From contig CAKUHJ010000070.1 of NCBI GenBank assembly GCA_934655935.1, positions 1 through 9,771 on the forward strand: 9,771 nucleotides of DNA. The letters run 5' to 3'. Below are positions 1-7,321 of this stretch, one piece after another. This stretch comes from an uncultured Oscillospiraceae bacterium (GTDB lineage Bacteria > Bacillota > Clostridia > Oscillospirales > Oscillospiraceae). A model generated the notes under the pieces. The model was not told the origin of the DNA, ran no database searches, and saw only the letters and a list, made by a program, of their open reading frames with translations. The translations under genes were made by a program, and so were the position numbers. The stretch's first letter is position 1. Each line of letters starts with the position of its first letter.

Positions 1-308
1 GTCAGAAACAGATCCTCCGGCGCGTAATCCGCGTCGAAGCTCCGGTTCAGGTAATCTGCAATCGCCTTCCGGGCGGAGAAGAGGCCCGGCGCGGGCGTAT
101 AGCCGTGCAGCATTTTTGCCGGAACCGTGTCCAGAAGACGACGGATGCTCTGCTCAATACAGGCCGGCGGCTCCACGCTCGGGCTGCCGATGGTAAAATT
201 GAACACATGCTCCGCGCCGACCTCCGCAGCCCGCTTTTCGCCGTAGGCCGCAATTTCCCGGATGCCGCAGCCGCTGCTGCCCCACGCGGTCATTTTTTCT
301 GAAATCAT
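1..308 (-). CDS. PLP-dependent aminotransferase (class I/II), N-terminal part, cut by window edge
   Basis: The first 102 codons are present; the gene runs off the left edge, so the PLP lysine and most of the active site are not visible. The start ATG (308-306) overlaps the aroQ stop as ATGA and has GGAGG seven bases upstream, so the start is well supported. Visible motifs are typical of the N-terminus of fold-type I aspartate/aromatic aminotransferases: NFTIGSPSV (residues 37-45, the 'xLxxGxP' strand) and HGYTPAPGL (68-76, the 'Y-x-x-x-x-G' substrate-side loop), followed by a helix resembling the 'LR.AIA.YL' segment. As last gene of an operon that makes phenylpyruvate and 4-hydroxyphenylpyruvate, it probably transaminates these to Phe and Tyr with glutamate as donor. 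That role is inferred from position; the family also includes aspartate and alanine aminotransferases, and the substrate cannot be read from this fragment. Family call is firm, substrate is not. Confidence 0.85.
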   Translation of the reverse strand, partial: MISEKMTAWGSSGCGIREIAAYGEKRAAEVGAEHVFNFTIGSPSVEPPACIEQSIRRLLDTVPAKMLHGYTPAPGLFSARKAIADYLNRSFDADYAPEDLFL

Positions 309-745
309 GCTCTCGCCTCCAGATATTGCTTCAAAAACCGGACGGCCTCCAGGTAGCCGTCAAAGCCGAGACCCTTGTAGGTCTTCACACAGGCAAGGCC
401 CGCGTACGAAATCTGCCGGAAGGGCTCGCGGCTGTCCACGTCCGAAATATGGACCTCGACCGCCGGAATCGCCACGGCCTTGAGCGCGTCCAGAATGGCG
501 ACGCTGGTGTGCGTATAGGCCGCGGGATTGATGACAATGCCGTCGTACACGCCGTAGGCCGCCTGAATTTCATCCACAATCGCGCCCTCATGGTTGGACT
601 GGAAGAAGGCGACTCCGATTCCCTGCGCGTCGCAGAAGCCCTGGATTTTTTCCAGCAGCGCCGCATAGCTCTGGCTGCCGTAAATCGCGGGCTCCCGCAG
701 GCCGAGCAGGTTCAGGTTCGGCCCGTTGATCACAAGAAGCTTCAC
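305..745 (-). CDS. aroQ: 3-dehydroquinate dehydratase, type II
   Basis: Dehydrates 3-dehydroquinate to 3-dehydroshikimate, the third step of the shikimate pathway, in the cytosol; type II enzymes are small, dodecameric and use a trans elimination. The 146 residues match the usual family length. Visible motifs: NGPNLNLLG (7-15), the lid loop REPAIYG with R17 and the catalytic Y22, the N73-P-A-A-Y-T-H-T-S substrate loop, and EVHIS (97-101) with catalytic H99. The family's usual Asn after HIS is D102 here, and the C-terminal stretch reads CVKTYKGLGFDGY; I take this as a clade variant, since the catalytic Arg, Tyr and His are all kept. The start is GTG (745-743), overlapping the upstream aroE-aroK stop as GTGA, with GGAGG eight bases before it. 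The family's hallmark NGPN motif begins at residue 7, which supports this start. The stop overlaps the aminotransferase start. Confidence 0.96.
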   Translation of the reverse strand: MKLLVINGPNLNLLGLREPAIYGSQSYAALLEKIQGFCDAQGIGVAFFQSNHEGAIVDEIQAAYGVYDGIVINPAAYTHTSVAILDALKAVAIPAVEVHISDVDSREPFRQISYAGLACVKTYKGLGFDGYLEAVRFLKQYLEARA

Positions 746-1962
746 TGCAGTTCCCTCCTGATCTGTTCGGCGGTCTGCGCCGGAGTGCCGTCGTTGCTGA
801 CAATGCAGTCGGCAAAGCGTTCGTACTGCGCCCGGCGCCTTTGGAACATGGACGCGGCGCTCTCGAGCCTGGAGAGGGGCCGGCCGTCGCTCGGCAGCTT
901 CGCAAGCTCCCGCTGCAGCCAGAAAATCGTCCCGTTCTGATGCAGAAGCGGATAGTTTTCCTCCCGCGTCACGCAGCCACCGCCTGTGGAAAGAATCAGG
1001 CCCGAGCGTTTTCCAAGCTCCTGCAGCGCCTGCGTCTCCAGCCGCCGGAAGGCCGCCTCGCCGTCCTTTTCAAAAATTTCCGGAATGCTGCAGCCGGCCT
1101 GCGCCTCAATCCAGGCGTCGCATTCAACTACCTCGCGCCCAAGAAGCCCTCCAAGCGTTTTCGCAACCGTGCTCTTTCCGCAGCCGGGCATCCCGATCAG
1201 CACAATGTTTTCAAGCCCGGCGCGCAGCGTGCGCTCCGCCGCCTGCAGCTTTTCGTCCGGGATCTGCGCGCCGGTAAAAATCTCCGCGCTGCGCCGCGCC
1301 TGCGCCGCCAGCATCGAAAGCCCGCCCGCGCAGGGAATTCCGAGCGCCTCGGCCTGCAGCAAAAGCGCCGTGCGCGCCGGATTGTAGACAATGTCAAAAA
1401 CGCCCGTGCAGCGCGGGAACTGCCGCAGGTCCACCGCCGCCGCGCCCGTGTTCGGATACATGCCGAGCGGCGTTGTGTTTGCAATCAGCTCCGCGTCCGC
1501 ATGCCGGTCCAGATTCTGATAATTGTCCGGTCCCGAGCGGGATATCACCACGACCTGGCTTGCGCCAAGGTCTGAAAGCGCCGCGCAGACCGTCACGGAC
1601 GCGCCGCCGCTGCCAAGCACCAGCGCCTTTTTCCCCGCAACCGGGATTCCGCTCTGCCTTACCAGATAGCAGAAGCCGTCGTAGTCCGTATTGGCGCCAT
1701 AAATCATCCCGGCCGGGCGGCGGAGCAGCGTATTGACGCTGCCAAGCCGCCGCGCCGTGTCCGAAAGCGCATCGCACAGGGCCGCTGCCGTCTTTTTATA
1801 GGGAATGGTGACGTTCAGCCCGTTCCAGTTCCCTGTCCGGAGGAAGTCTCCGACCTCCTCCGGCTCCTTCTGGAACAGCTCGTAGGAATAGTCCGCCAGC
1901 AGTCCGTGCAGCTGCGGGGAATAGCTGTGTCCCAGAACTCTTCCAAGCAGTCCGCAGCGCAT
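742..1962 (-). CDS. aroE/aroK: Bifunctional shikimate dehydrogenase - shikimate kinase (AroE-AroK fusion)
   Basis: One 406-residue chain does two consecutive steps: NADPH-dependent reduction of 3-dehydroshikimate to shikimate, then ATP-dependent 3-phosphorylation. AroE part (about 1-235): shikimate-binding SYSPQLH (13-19), NVTIPYK (50-56) with the catalytic Lys, NTDYDGF (91-97) with the catalytic Asp, nucleotide loop GSGGAS (117-122), NTTPLGMYPN (162-171), and the C-terminal GLSMLAAQA. AroK part (about 250-406): Walker A GMPGCGKST (257-265), E280-C-D282 in place of the usual DxD, FRRLE (305-309), STGGG (325-329) and the lid motif GRPLS (360-364). Both halves look intact. The ATG at 1962-1960 is chosen because it has GAGG seven bases upstream, shares one base with the pheA stop (TGATG), and puts the family motif G-x-x-x-x-H-S-x-S-P near residue 12; a longer in-frame extension to 2007 would lie inside pheA. 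The stop overlaps aroQ. Confidence 0.95.
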   Translation of the reverse strand: MRCGLLGRVLGHSYSPQLHGLLADYSYELFQKEPEEVGDFLRTGNWNGLNVTIPYKKTAAALCDALSDTARRLGSVNTLLRRPAGMIYGANTDYDGFCYLVRQSGIPVAGKKALVLGSGGASVTVCAALSDLGASQVVVISRSGPDNYQNLDRHADAELIANTTPLGMYPNTGAAAVDLRQFPRCTGVFDIVYNPARTALLLQAEALGIPCAGGLSMLAAQARRSAEIFTGAQIPDEKLQAAERTLRAGLENIVLIGMPGCGKSTVAKTLGGLLGREVVECDAWIEAQAGCSIPEIFEKDGEAAFRRLETQALQELGKRSGLILSTGGGCVTREENYPLLHQNGTIFWLQRELAKLPSDGRPLSRLESAASMFQRRRAQYERFADCIVSNDGTPAQTAEQIRRELQ

Positions 1963-3101
1963 CAAACCACCTCGCTGTAGCTTCCAAGATAGGAAAATTC
2001 CTCGCACAGGGCGGGCATTTCGCCGAGCAGCTGCAGCAGCTGCGGCGAGTAGACCGGCGTATCCAGGTCAAAGTAGAACATGAACTCGAAATTCCGGTCC
2101 GGAAGCGGGCGGCTTTCCAGCTTGTTGAGGTTCAGCCCCAGCGCGTAGAAGCGCGACAGAAGCTTATAAAGCGAGCCCGGCTCATGCGGCAGAACCGCCA
2201 TCAGGCTTGTCCGGTTCGCGCCCGGATAAATCTCCAGCTTTTTGGAAATGCAGATAAAGCGCGTAAAGTTGTTGTCCTGATCCTGCACGGAGCTGTCCAG
2301 GCATTCCAGCCCGTAGAGCTTCTGGCACGAACGGGAGGAAAGCGCCGCGCAGCCGCCGCCGCTCTCGGCGACCCGCTTGGCCGCCACGGCAGTATTCTCG
2401 CAGGGGATGATCTTCACATTGCGGAAGCCCTGCAGATAGGCGCTGCACTGGCTGATGGCCTGCTCGTGGGAATAAATCTCGCGGATCTCCTCTCTTTTTG
2501 TGCCCGGCTTTACCAGAAGGTTGTGGTCCACCTTCAGGCGGATGCTGCGCACAATGCGGAAGTTATGGTGCATCATCAGGTCGTACACCGCGTTGACCGT
2601 GCCCGCCGTGCTGTTTTCCACCGGCACGACGCCGTACTGGCAGAGCCCGGCCTCAATGGCGGAAAAGACCGCCTCGAAGGAATTAAAATACAGGACGTTC
2701 GCAAGCCGGAAAAGCTTGTCGCAGGCCAGCTGGGAATATGCGCCCGCAACGCCCTGGCAGGCCACCGCCGCCATCTCCGGGAACAGCGCCGGCGTGTCGT
2801 CGACCGCGCGCTGAATTTCCTGCGTCAGGGGCGTGCTTTCGCCCAGAAGGCGGTTCTGATAGCTCCGGCTGAGTTCAAACAGCAGCGAGTACAGGCTCAC
2901 CGCGTATTCCTGCAGCGCCTGCGGCGTCTGCTCTGCCACCTGCAGAAGCTTTGCCCGCTCCCGCGCCGGGTCCAGCACGGCCAGGCCGTGCTCCTTTTTA
3001 TAAGCGGCAATCCCTGCCGCAACGTCCATCCGCTCGGAAAACAGGCGAAGAAGCTCCCGGTCAATTTCATCGATTCTGGTTCTGTATTCGCTCAGGTCCA
3101 T
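1962..3101 (-). CDS. pheA: Chorismate mutase - prephenate dehydratase with ACT domain (P-protein)
   Basis: Converts chorismate to prephenate and then to phenylpyruvate for Phe synthesis; its mutase domain probably also supplies prephenate to TyrA, which has none of its own. Domains in 379 residues: AroQ-class chorismate mutase (about 1-85; R9, R24, K35, D44, R49, S78 and Q82 line up with the E. coli active-site set), prephenate dehydratase (about 112-285; GAYSQLA 120-126, GVVPVENSTAGTV 157-169, catalytic NNFTRF 277-282) and a C-terminal ACT domain (about 298-372; PGSLYKLL 308-315 and ESRP 329-332), the Phe feedback site in this family. The ATG at 3101-3099 is preferred: AAAGGA lies 10 bases upstream and the mutase helix begins at once. 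GTG codons one and three triplets upstream are possible alternatives. This is the only junction in the operon without overlap (5 bases after the aroC stop). Confidence 0.96.
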   Translation of the reverse strand: MDLSEYRTRIDEIDRELLRLFSERMDVAAGIAAYKKEHGLAVLDPARERAKLLQVAEQTPQALQEYAVSLYSLLFELSRSYQNRLLGESTPLTQEIQRAVDDTPALFPEMAAVACQGVAGAYSQLACDKLFRLANVLYFNSFEAVFSAIEAGLCQYGVVPVENSTAGTVNAVYDLMMHHNFRIVRSIRLKVDHNLLVKPGTKREEIREIYSHEQAISQCSAYLQGFRNVKIIPCENTAVAAKRVAESGGGCAALSSRSCQKLYGLECLDSSVQDQDNNFTRFICISKKLEIYPGANRTSLMAVLPHEPGSLYKLLSRFYALGLNLNKLESRPLPDRNFEFMFYFDLDTPVYSPQLLQLLGEMPALCEEFSYLGSYSEVV

Positions 3102-3106
3102 CACGC

Positions 3107-4177
3107 TCACGTCCTTTCCTTTCTGCGCGCAAGAAGCGCGTCGTAAACAGCAATTGCCGCCGCAGCCTCCATGCACGGAACCGCACGCGGGACAATACAC
3201 GGGTCATGCCGGCCCTGGATGCGCAGCTGCTGCAGCTCCAGGGTTTCAAGATTCACGCTCTGCTGCGGCAGGAAAATCGACGGCGTCGGCTTCACCGCCG
3301 CCCGGAATGTCAGCGGCATGCCGTTTGTAATGCCGCCCAGAATGCCGCCGCAATGGTTGGTGCGCGTCCGCACCCTGCCGTTTTCCACGCAGTAGGCGTC
3401 GTTATTTTCGCTGCCGCGCAGCCGCGCGGCGGAAAACCCGGCTCCGAATTCAATGCCCTTGACCGCCGGAATGCCGAACACGACCGCAGAAATCCGGTTC
3501 TCCATTCCGCCGAACATCGGCTCTCCCAGCCCGGCGGGCAGCCCCAGCACCGCCACCTCAATCACGCCGCCGACGGAATCGTGTGCGTCGCGCGCGGCGG
3601 CGATGCAGGCCTGCATCGCCTCACCCTGTGCGTCGTCGACGACCGGGAAGGGCTTGTGCGCGGTGGACTGCGTCAGCTCCCCCCGGTCCTCCACCGGGCC
3701 GATGGACGCAATCCGCGAGAGGACGGTAATCCCCTCCCTGGCAAGCAGCTGCAGGCAGACGCCGCCCGCAATGCACATCGGCGCCGTCAGCCGGCCCGAA
3801 AAATGCCCGCCGCCCGCTACGTCCTGCGCGCCGCCGTACTTCACCGCCGCCGTATAATCGGCGTGTCCGGGCCTTGGCAGAACCCTCAGCCCCGCATAGT
3901 CGCCCGAGCGCGTATTGGTGTTGCGGATTATGGCCGTCAGGGGCGCGCCGCAGGTCACATTCCCGACCAGGCCTGAGAGAAATTCCGGCTCGTCCGCCTC
4001 CTTCCGCGGCGTGGAAAGGCTGCTGCGGCCAGGGGCGCGGCGCGCCAGAAACTGCGAAAGCGCCTGCAGATCCAACTCGTTTCCCGCCGGAATTCCCTCG
4101 ATGGTCACGCCGATGGCCGCCGAATGCGACTGGCCGAAAATACTCAGGCGCAGGTTTTCGCCGATGCTGCTGCTCAT
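3107..4177 (-). CDS. aroC: Chorismate synthase
   Basis: Eliminates phosphate from EPSP to give chorismate, the last shikimate pathway step, with reduced FMN as cofactor. The 356 residues match the bacterial short-form length. Visible signatures: FGQSHSAAIG (14-23) with the first catalytic His (H18), RPGHADYT (102-109) with the second (H105), GGGHFSGRLTAP (122-133), NGRVRTRTNHCGGILGGITNG (266-286 region) and the C-terminal GRHDPCIVPRAVP (322-334). The first signature normally reads GESHG; here it is GQSHS, and the usual GGGRxS-type loop is GGGHFS, but both His residues are kept. The ATG (4177-4175) overlaps the aroA stop as ATGA and is preceded by a tandem purine-rich GGAGGAGGG. The enzyme needs reduced flavin, which suits an anaerobe; no flavin reductase is visible in the window. 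Confidence 0.97.
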   Translation of the reverse strand: MSSSIGENLRLSIFGQSHSAAIGVTIEGIPAGNELDLQALSQFLARRAPGRSSLSTPRKEADEPEFLSGLVGNVTCGAPLTAIIRNTNTRSGDYAGLRVLPRPGHADYTAAVKYGGAQDVAGGGHFSGRLTAPMCIAGGVCLQLLAREGITVLSRIASIGPVEDRGELTQSTAHKPFPVVDDAQGEAMQACIAAARDAHDSVGGVIEVAVLGLPAGLGEPMFGGMENRISAVVFGIPAVKGIEFGAGFSAARLRGSENNDAYCVENGRVRTRTNHCGGILGGITNGMPLTFRAAVKPTPSIFLPQQSVNLETLELQQLRIQGRHDPCIVPRAVPCMEAAAAIAVYDALLARRKERT

Positions 4178-5433
4178 TGTCCCTCCTCCCTCTTCAGTGC
4201 GTCAAAATCCCGCCAGAAGGCCGGATAGGATTTTTTCACGCATTCACTGCCAAGCACCGTAACCGCGTTCGCGCTTGCGCACGCGGCGACCGCCGCGGAC
4301 ATGGCGATGCGGTGGTCGCCGCAGGCGTCCGCCTCGCCGCCGGAAAGCTCCGGCCTGCCCGTAATCACGAGCCCGTCCGCAAGCTCCTCCACCTCTGCGC
4401 CCAGCGCGCGCAGAAGGCCCGCCGTCGACGCAAGGCGGTCCGATTCCTTCAGGCGCAGACGCCCGGCGTTGACCACCTGTGTCTGCCCTTCGGCAAGCGC
4501 GGCGACCACGCTCAGAACCGGAATGAGGTCCGGAATGGGCCGGGCGTCTATCGTCACGCCCTGCAGTGCGCCCCGGCGGACCGCAGCGCCGTCCTGCGAC
4601 ACGGAAACCTGCGCGCCCATGCGCCGCAGCGCCTCCAGAACCGCGCGATCCGCCTGCGCGGAATCCGGGCGCAGGCCCCGCACAAGAACGCCCTTCTCCG
4701 AAAGCGCGCCCATACACAGGAAGAACGCCGCGTTGGACCAGTCGCCCTCCACCGGATTGCTCTCCGGCAGCGCCGCGCGCTGCCGGCCCGGAATTTCATA
4801 GCGCCAGCCGTGCTTTTCAAACCGGACCCCGGCGCACTGCAGCGCCTGCTCCGTCATGGTAATATACGCGCCCGACTCCACCGGGCCTGTGACCTCCAGA
4901 ACGCTGTCCGCCTCCAGAAGCGGCAGCGCAAGAAGGAGTCCCGAAATATACTGGGAGGACACATTCCCCGCTATTTCGTAGCGGCCGGCGCGGAGCCGAC
5001 CTGCGCAGCGCAGAATGCGCCCCTGCTTTTCAAGCTGCATGCCGTTTTCCTGCAGCAGCGTCCACAGCGGCTCCAGCGGCCGTTCGGGCAGCCGTCCCTC
5101 CAGGCAGAACTCCGCCCGCGCGCCCAGCGCGCCCGCCACCGGCAGCAAAAAGCGCAGCGTCGACCCGCTCTCCCCGCAGGGAAAGCGGCATACGCCCTCC
5201 GGCGCCGCGCCCACCGGCGCAACGCGAAGTCCGCCGGGCGCCGCCGTCAGCTCCGCGCCCAGCGCGCGCAGGCACGCGGCGGTCGCGTCGATGTCGTTGG
5301 AGCTGCCCTCAAACAGAACCGTAACCGGCGCGCGTCCGAGCGCGGCGCAGATGAGCATCCGGTGCGCCTGCGATTTGGAGGCGGGAATCCGGACCTCCCC
5401 CGTCCGGGGGCCGGGACTCACCCGCCGGTTCAT
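4174..5433 (-). CDS. aroA: 3-phosphoshikimate 1-carboxyvinyltransferase (EPSP synthase)
   Basis: Transfers the enolpyruvyl group of PEP to shikimate 3-phosphate. The 419 residues are the normal length. Motifs in order: IPASKSQAHR (16-25; K20, S21 and R25 contact substrates), CGESGSTLRFL (86-96), ERPLEPL (117-123), SSQYISGLLLALPL (159-172), the catalytic Asp in IPDLIPVL (300-307, D302), RLKESDRL (327-334) and GDHRIAMS (372-379). The PEP loop keeps Gly at the position where glyphosate-tolerant class II enzymes have Ala, so by this motif it looks like a class I enzyme; that is an inference only. The ATG (5433-5431) overlaps the aroB stop as ATGA, with GGAGG six bases upstream. It sits directly before aroC, so the enzymes for the last two steps to chorismate are made together. 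Confidence 0.97.
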   Translation of the reverse strand: MNRRVSPGPRTGEVRIPASKSQAHRMLICAALGRAPVTVLFEGSSNDIDATAACLRALGAELTAAPGGLRVAPVGAAPEGVCRFPCGESGSTLRFLLPVAGALGARAEFCLEGRLPERPLEPLWTLLQENGMQLEKQGRILRCAGRLRAGRYEIAGNVSSQYISGLLLALPLLEADSVLEVTGPVESGAYITMTEQALQCAGVRFEKHGWRYEIPGRQRAALPESNPVEGDWSNAAFFLCMGALSEKGVLVRGLRPDSAQADRAVLEALRRMGAQVSVSQDGAAVRRGALQGVTIDARPIPDLIPVLSVVAALAEGQTQVVNAGRLRLKESDRLASTAGLLRALGAEVEELADGLVITGRPELSGGEADACGDHRIAMSAAVAACASANAVTVLGSECVKKSYPAFWRDFDALKREEGQ

Positions 5434-6491
5434 TGCACGCCTCCGGCGCGAAGCCAGGCAAGCAGCTCAGAAGCCGGTATCGGTTCTATCCGGCAGCGGC
5501 CGATTGCCTCCGGGACGATCAGCCGCAGCGTCCCGCCCGCCATTTTCTTATCGGAAAGCGCCGCCTCATACAGCGCCTGCGCCGGAGCCTCAGCCCGGTC
5601 TGGCAGTCCGTAGGCCTTTAAAATCTGCGCGACCCGCTCCGGCACCGTCTGCGCGCAAATGCCCCGGGCCGCCGCCGCGCGGGCAATCACCGCCATGCCG
5701 ATGGCCACGGCCTGCCCGTGCAGCACCGTAAAGCCGCTGCAGGCCTCCACCGCGTGCCCCACGGTGTGCCCGAGATTCAGCTTCTGCCGCTCGCCCCGGT
5801 CAAATTCATCCGCATGCACCACGTCTCGCTTCATCTGCACGCAGGTCTCGATCACGTCCTCATACTGCTCGCAGACCGGCGTGCGCAGCAGGCGCTCAAA
5901 AAACGCTTCGTCTGCCATCAGGCCGTACTTGATAATCTCCGCGCAGCCGCAGCGGTACTGCTCCGCCGGCAGCGTCTTCAAAACCAGCGGGTCGCAGAGC
6001 ACGAGCGACGGCTGCCAGAAGGCACCCGCCATATTTTTCCCGCCCTCAAGGTCCACCGCCGTCTTTCCGCCGACCGAGGAGTCGGCCATAGCCAGAAGCG
6101 TCGTCGGGACCTGGACAAAGCGGACGCCGCGCTGGAAGCTTGCCGCCGTAAAGCCCGCAAGATCGCCCACCACGCCGCCGCCCAGCGCAATGACCGCGTC
6201 GCTGCGGGTGATGTGGTTCCGGCAGAGAAAATTCAGAGCCTGTGCATAGACCGCAATGGTCTTGGACTGCTCGCCGTGCGGAAACACAAAGCAGACCACA
6301 CGGAAGCCCGCCTCGCGCAGGGAGGCCTCCGCCTGCGCGCCATAGCGCGCATAAACGGTATCGTCCGAAATCAGCGCGGCAGCCTCCGCGCCGGGAAGCG
6401 CCTGACGCGCCAGCGCGCCAAGCCTGGAAAATAACCCCTCGCCAACCAGAACGTCATAGCTCCGGGAGGCGGAAACCGGAATCCGCTTCAA
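5430..6491 (-). CDS. aroB: 3-dehydroquinate synthase
   Basis: Cyclises DAHP to 3-dehydroquinate, step two, using NAD+ and a divalent metal. The 353 residues match the family. Visible: PHGEQSK (71-77), NAD-binding [11 protein letters not shown] (104-114), [19 protein letters not shown] (129-147), [11 protein letters not shown] (151-161), and the metal ligands E185 (in CAEIIKYG), H242 (in [11 protein letters not shown]) and H258 (in [10 protein letters not shown]). The start is TTG (6491-6489): it overlaps the tyrA stop as TTGA in the same way the other genes use ATGA, has AGGAGGAGG about 10 bases upstream, and an in-frame TGA lies a few codons further up. The resulting N-terminus MKRIPV...SYDVLVGEG is what the family shows, so no internal ATG start is needed. 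The rare start codon may lower AroB output relative to its neighbours. Confidence 0.97.
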   Translation of the reverse strand: MKRIPVSASRSYDVLVGEGLFSRLGALARQALPGAEAAALISDDTVYARYGAQAEASLREAGFRVVCFVFPHGEQSKTIAVYAQALNFLCRNHITRSDAVIALGGGVVGDLAGFTAASFQRGVRFVQVPTTLLAMADSSVGGKTAVDLEGGKNMAGAFWQPSLVLCDPLVLKTLPAEQYRCGCAEIIKYGLMADEAFFERLLRTPVCEQYEDVIETCVQMKRDVVHADEFDRGERQKLNLGHTVGHAVEACSGFTVLHGQAVAIGMAVIARAAAARGICAQTVPERVAQILKAYGLPDRAEAPAQALYEAALSDKKMAGGTLRLIVPEAIGRCRIEPIPASELLAWLRAGGVQ

Positions 6492-7321
6492 TGTCCGTCA
6501 ACCTCCTCCTTGCGGCGGCGGCCCTCGTCGAGCAGCCGCACCAGCGTCTGTGTGTCATCCTGCTCCATGGCCGCCTCATACTGCCGGAGATTTTCTATAA
6601 ATGTGTGAAGCTCCCGGAGCAAATAGTCCTTATTTTCCAGAAACAGCTCCGCCCACATCTGCGGGTTGAGCCATGCAACTCTTGTCAGATCCTTGTAGCT
6701 CCCGGCGGAAAAGCCCTTGTGGAGCCCTGCCGTCGGACTTTTGATATAGGCGTTGGAAACCACGTGCGCCAGCTGAGAGGTAAAGGCGATCATCTCGTCG
6801 TGCTTTTCCGCCGTTGTAATGGAGAAGCGGTCGAAGCCCGCGGGCAGAAGCAGCTCCTTCACGCGCGCAAGCAGCGCAATATCATTGAAATCAGCCGGAA
6901 CCAGAACCATCGGCGCGCCGTGGAACATCACGGGCGTGGCGTATTTGAAGCCGGAATTGTGCGTGCCCGCCATCGGGTGGCCGCCGAGGAAGGTAAAGCC
7001 GTCGCGCTCGGCAATCGGGAAGCAGGCCCGGCAGACCAGGCGCTTGGTGCCGCAGCAGTCGATCACAACCGGCTTTTTGCCGATGCGCTTGCCGTGCCGC
7101 TCCAAAAACTCCACCGCGGCGCGCGGATAAAGCGCAATGAGAATGAGGTCGCACGCGGAAAGCGCCGCGTCGTCAAGCTCTGCGTCCACTGCGCCCTGCA
7201 GCTTTGCAAATTCCAGCATGGAGCGGTCCGTGTCCAGCGCAAGCACCTGCCAGCCCGCCTCATGATAGGCCTTGGCGAACGAGCCGCCGATCAGGCCGAG
7301 ACCCACAATTCCGACTCTCAT
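6488..7321 (-). CDS. tyrA: Prephenate dehydrogenase (no mutase or ACT domain)
   Basis: Oxidatively decarboxylates prephenate to 4-hydroxyphenylpyruvate, the Tyr branch. The 277 residues form a minimal enzyme: Rossmann N-terminus [12 protein letters not shown] (4-15), acidic D30-T-D at the end of the second strand (suggesting NAD+ preference), CCGTKR (89-94), GGHPMAGT (113-120) with the conserved His, [15 protein letters not shown] (174-188) and the C-terminal helical domain with [13 protein letters not shown] (204-216) and NPQMW (219-223). There is no N-terminal chorismate mutase and no C-terminal ACT domain, so prephenate must come from PheA, and Tyr feedback through an ACT domain is not available. 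The ATG (7321-7319) overlaps the aroF stop as ATGA and is directly followed by the Rossmann strand; a longer in-frame extension to 7405 lies inside aroF and has no family match. The stop overlaps the aroB TTG start. Confidence 0.96.
   Translation of the reverse strand: MRVGIVGLGLIGGSFAKAYHEAGWQVLALDTDRSMLEFAKLQGAVDAELDDAALSACDLILIALYPRAAVEFLERHGKRIGKKPVVIDCCGTKRLVCRACFPIAERDGFTFLGGHPMAGTHNSGFKYATPVMFHGAPMVLVPADFNDIALLARVKELLLPAGFDRFSITTAEKHDEMIAFTSQLAHVVSNAYIKSPTAGLHKGFSAGSYKDLTRVAWLNPQMWAELFLENKDYLLRELHTFIENLRQYEAAMEQDDTQTLVRLLDEGRRRKEEVDGH

Noticed and set aside
2184..3146. 320-codon open frame on the plus strand opposite pheA
   Set aside because: No domain signature; all codons lie antisense to the well-supported pheA gene.
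1962..3200. Longer pheA, aroE-aroK, tyrA and ychF proteins from further upstream in-frame starts
   Set aside because: The extensions lie in the preceding genes or before the ribosome binding sites and do not resemble the families; the chosen starts have good Shine-Dalgarno spacing and canonical N-termini.
4174..5433. Glyphosate-tolerant class II EPSP synthase
   Set aside because: The PEP loop CGESGSTLRFL keeps the Gly that is Ala in class II enzymes, and the overall motifs fit class I.
3874..5613. 579-codon open frame on the plus strand opposite aroC, aroA and aroB
   Set aside because: Rich in Arg, Pro, Ala and His with no recognisable motif, and antisense to conserved enzymes whose motifs are all on the minus strand; a by-product of high G+C.
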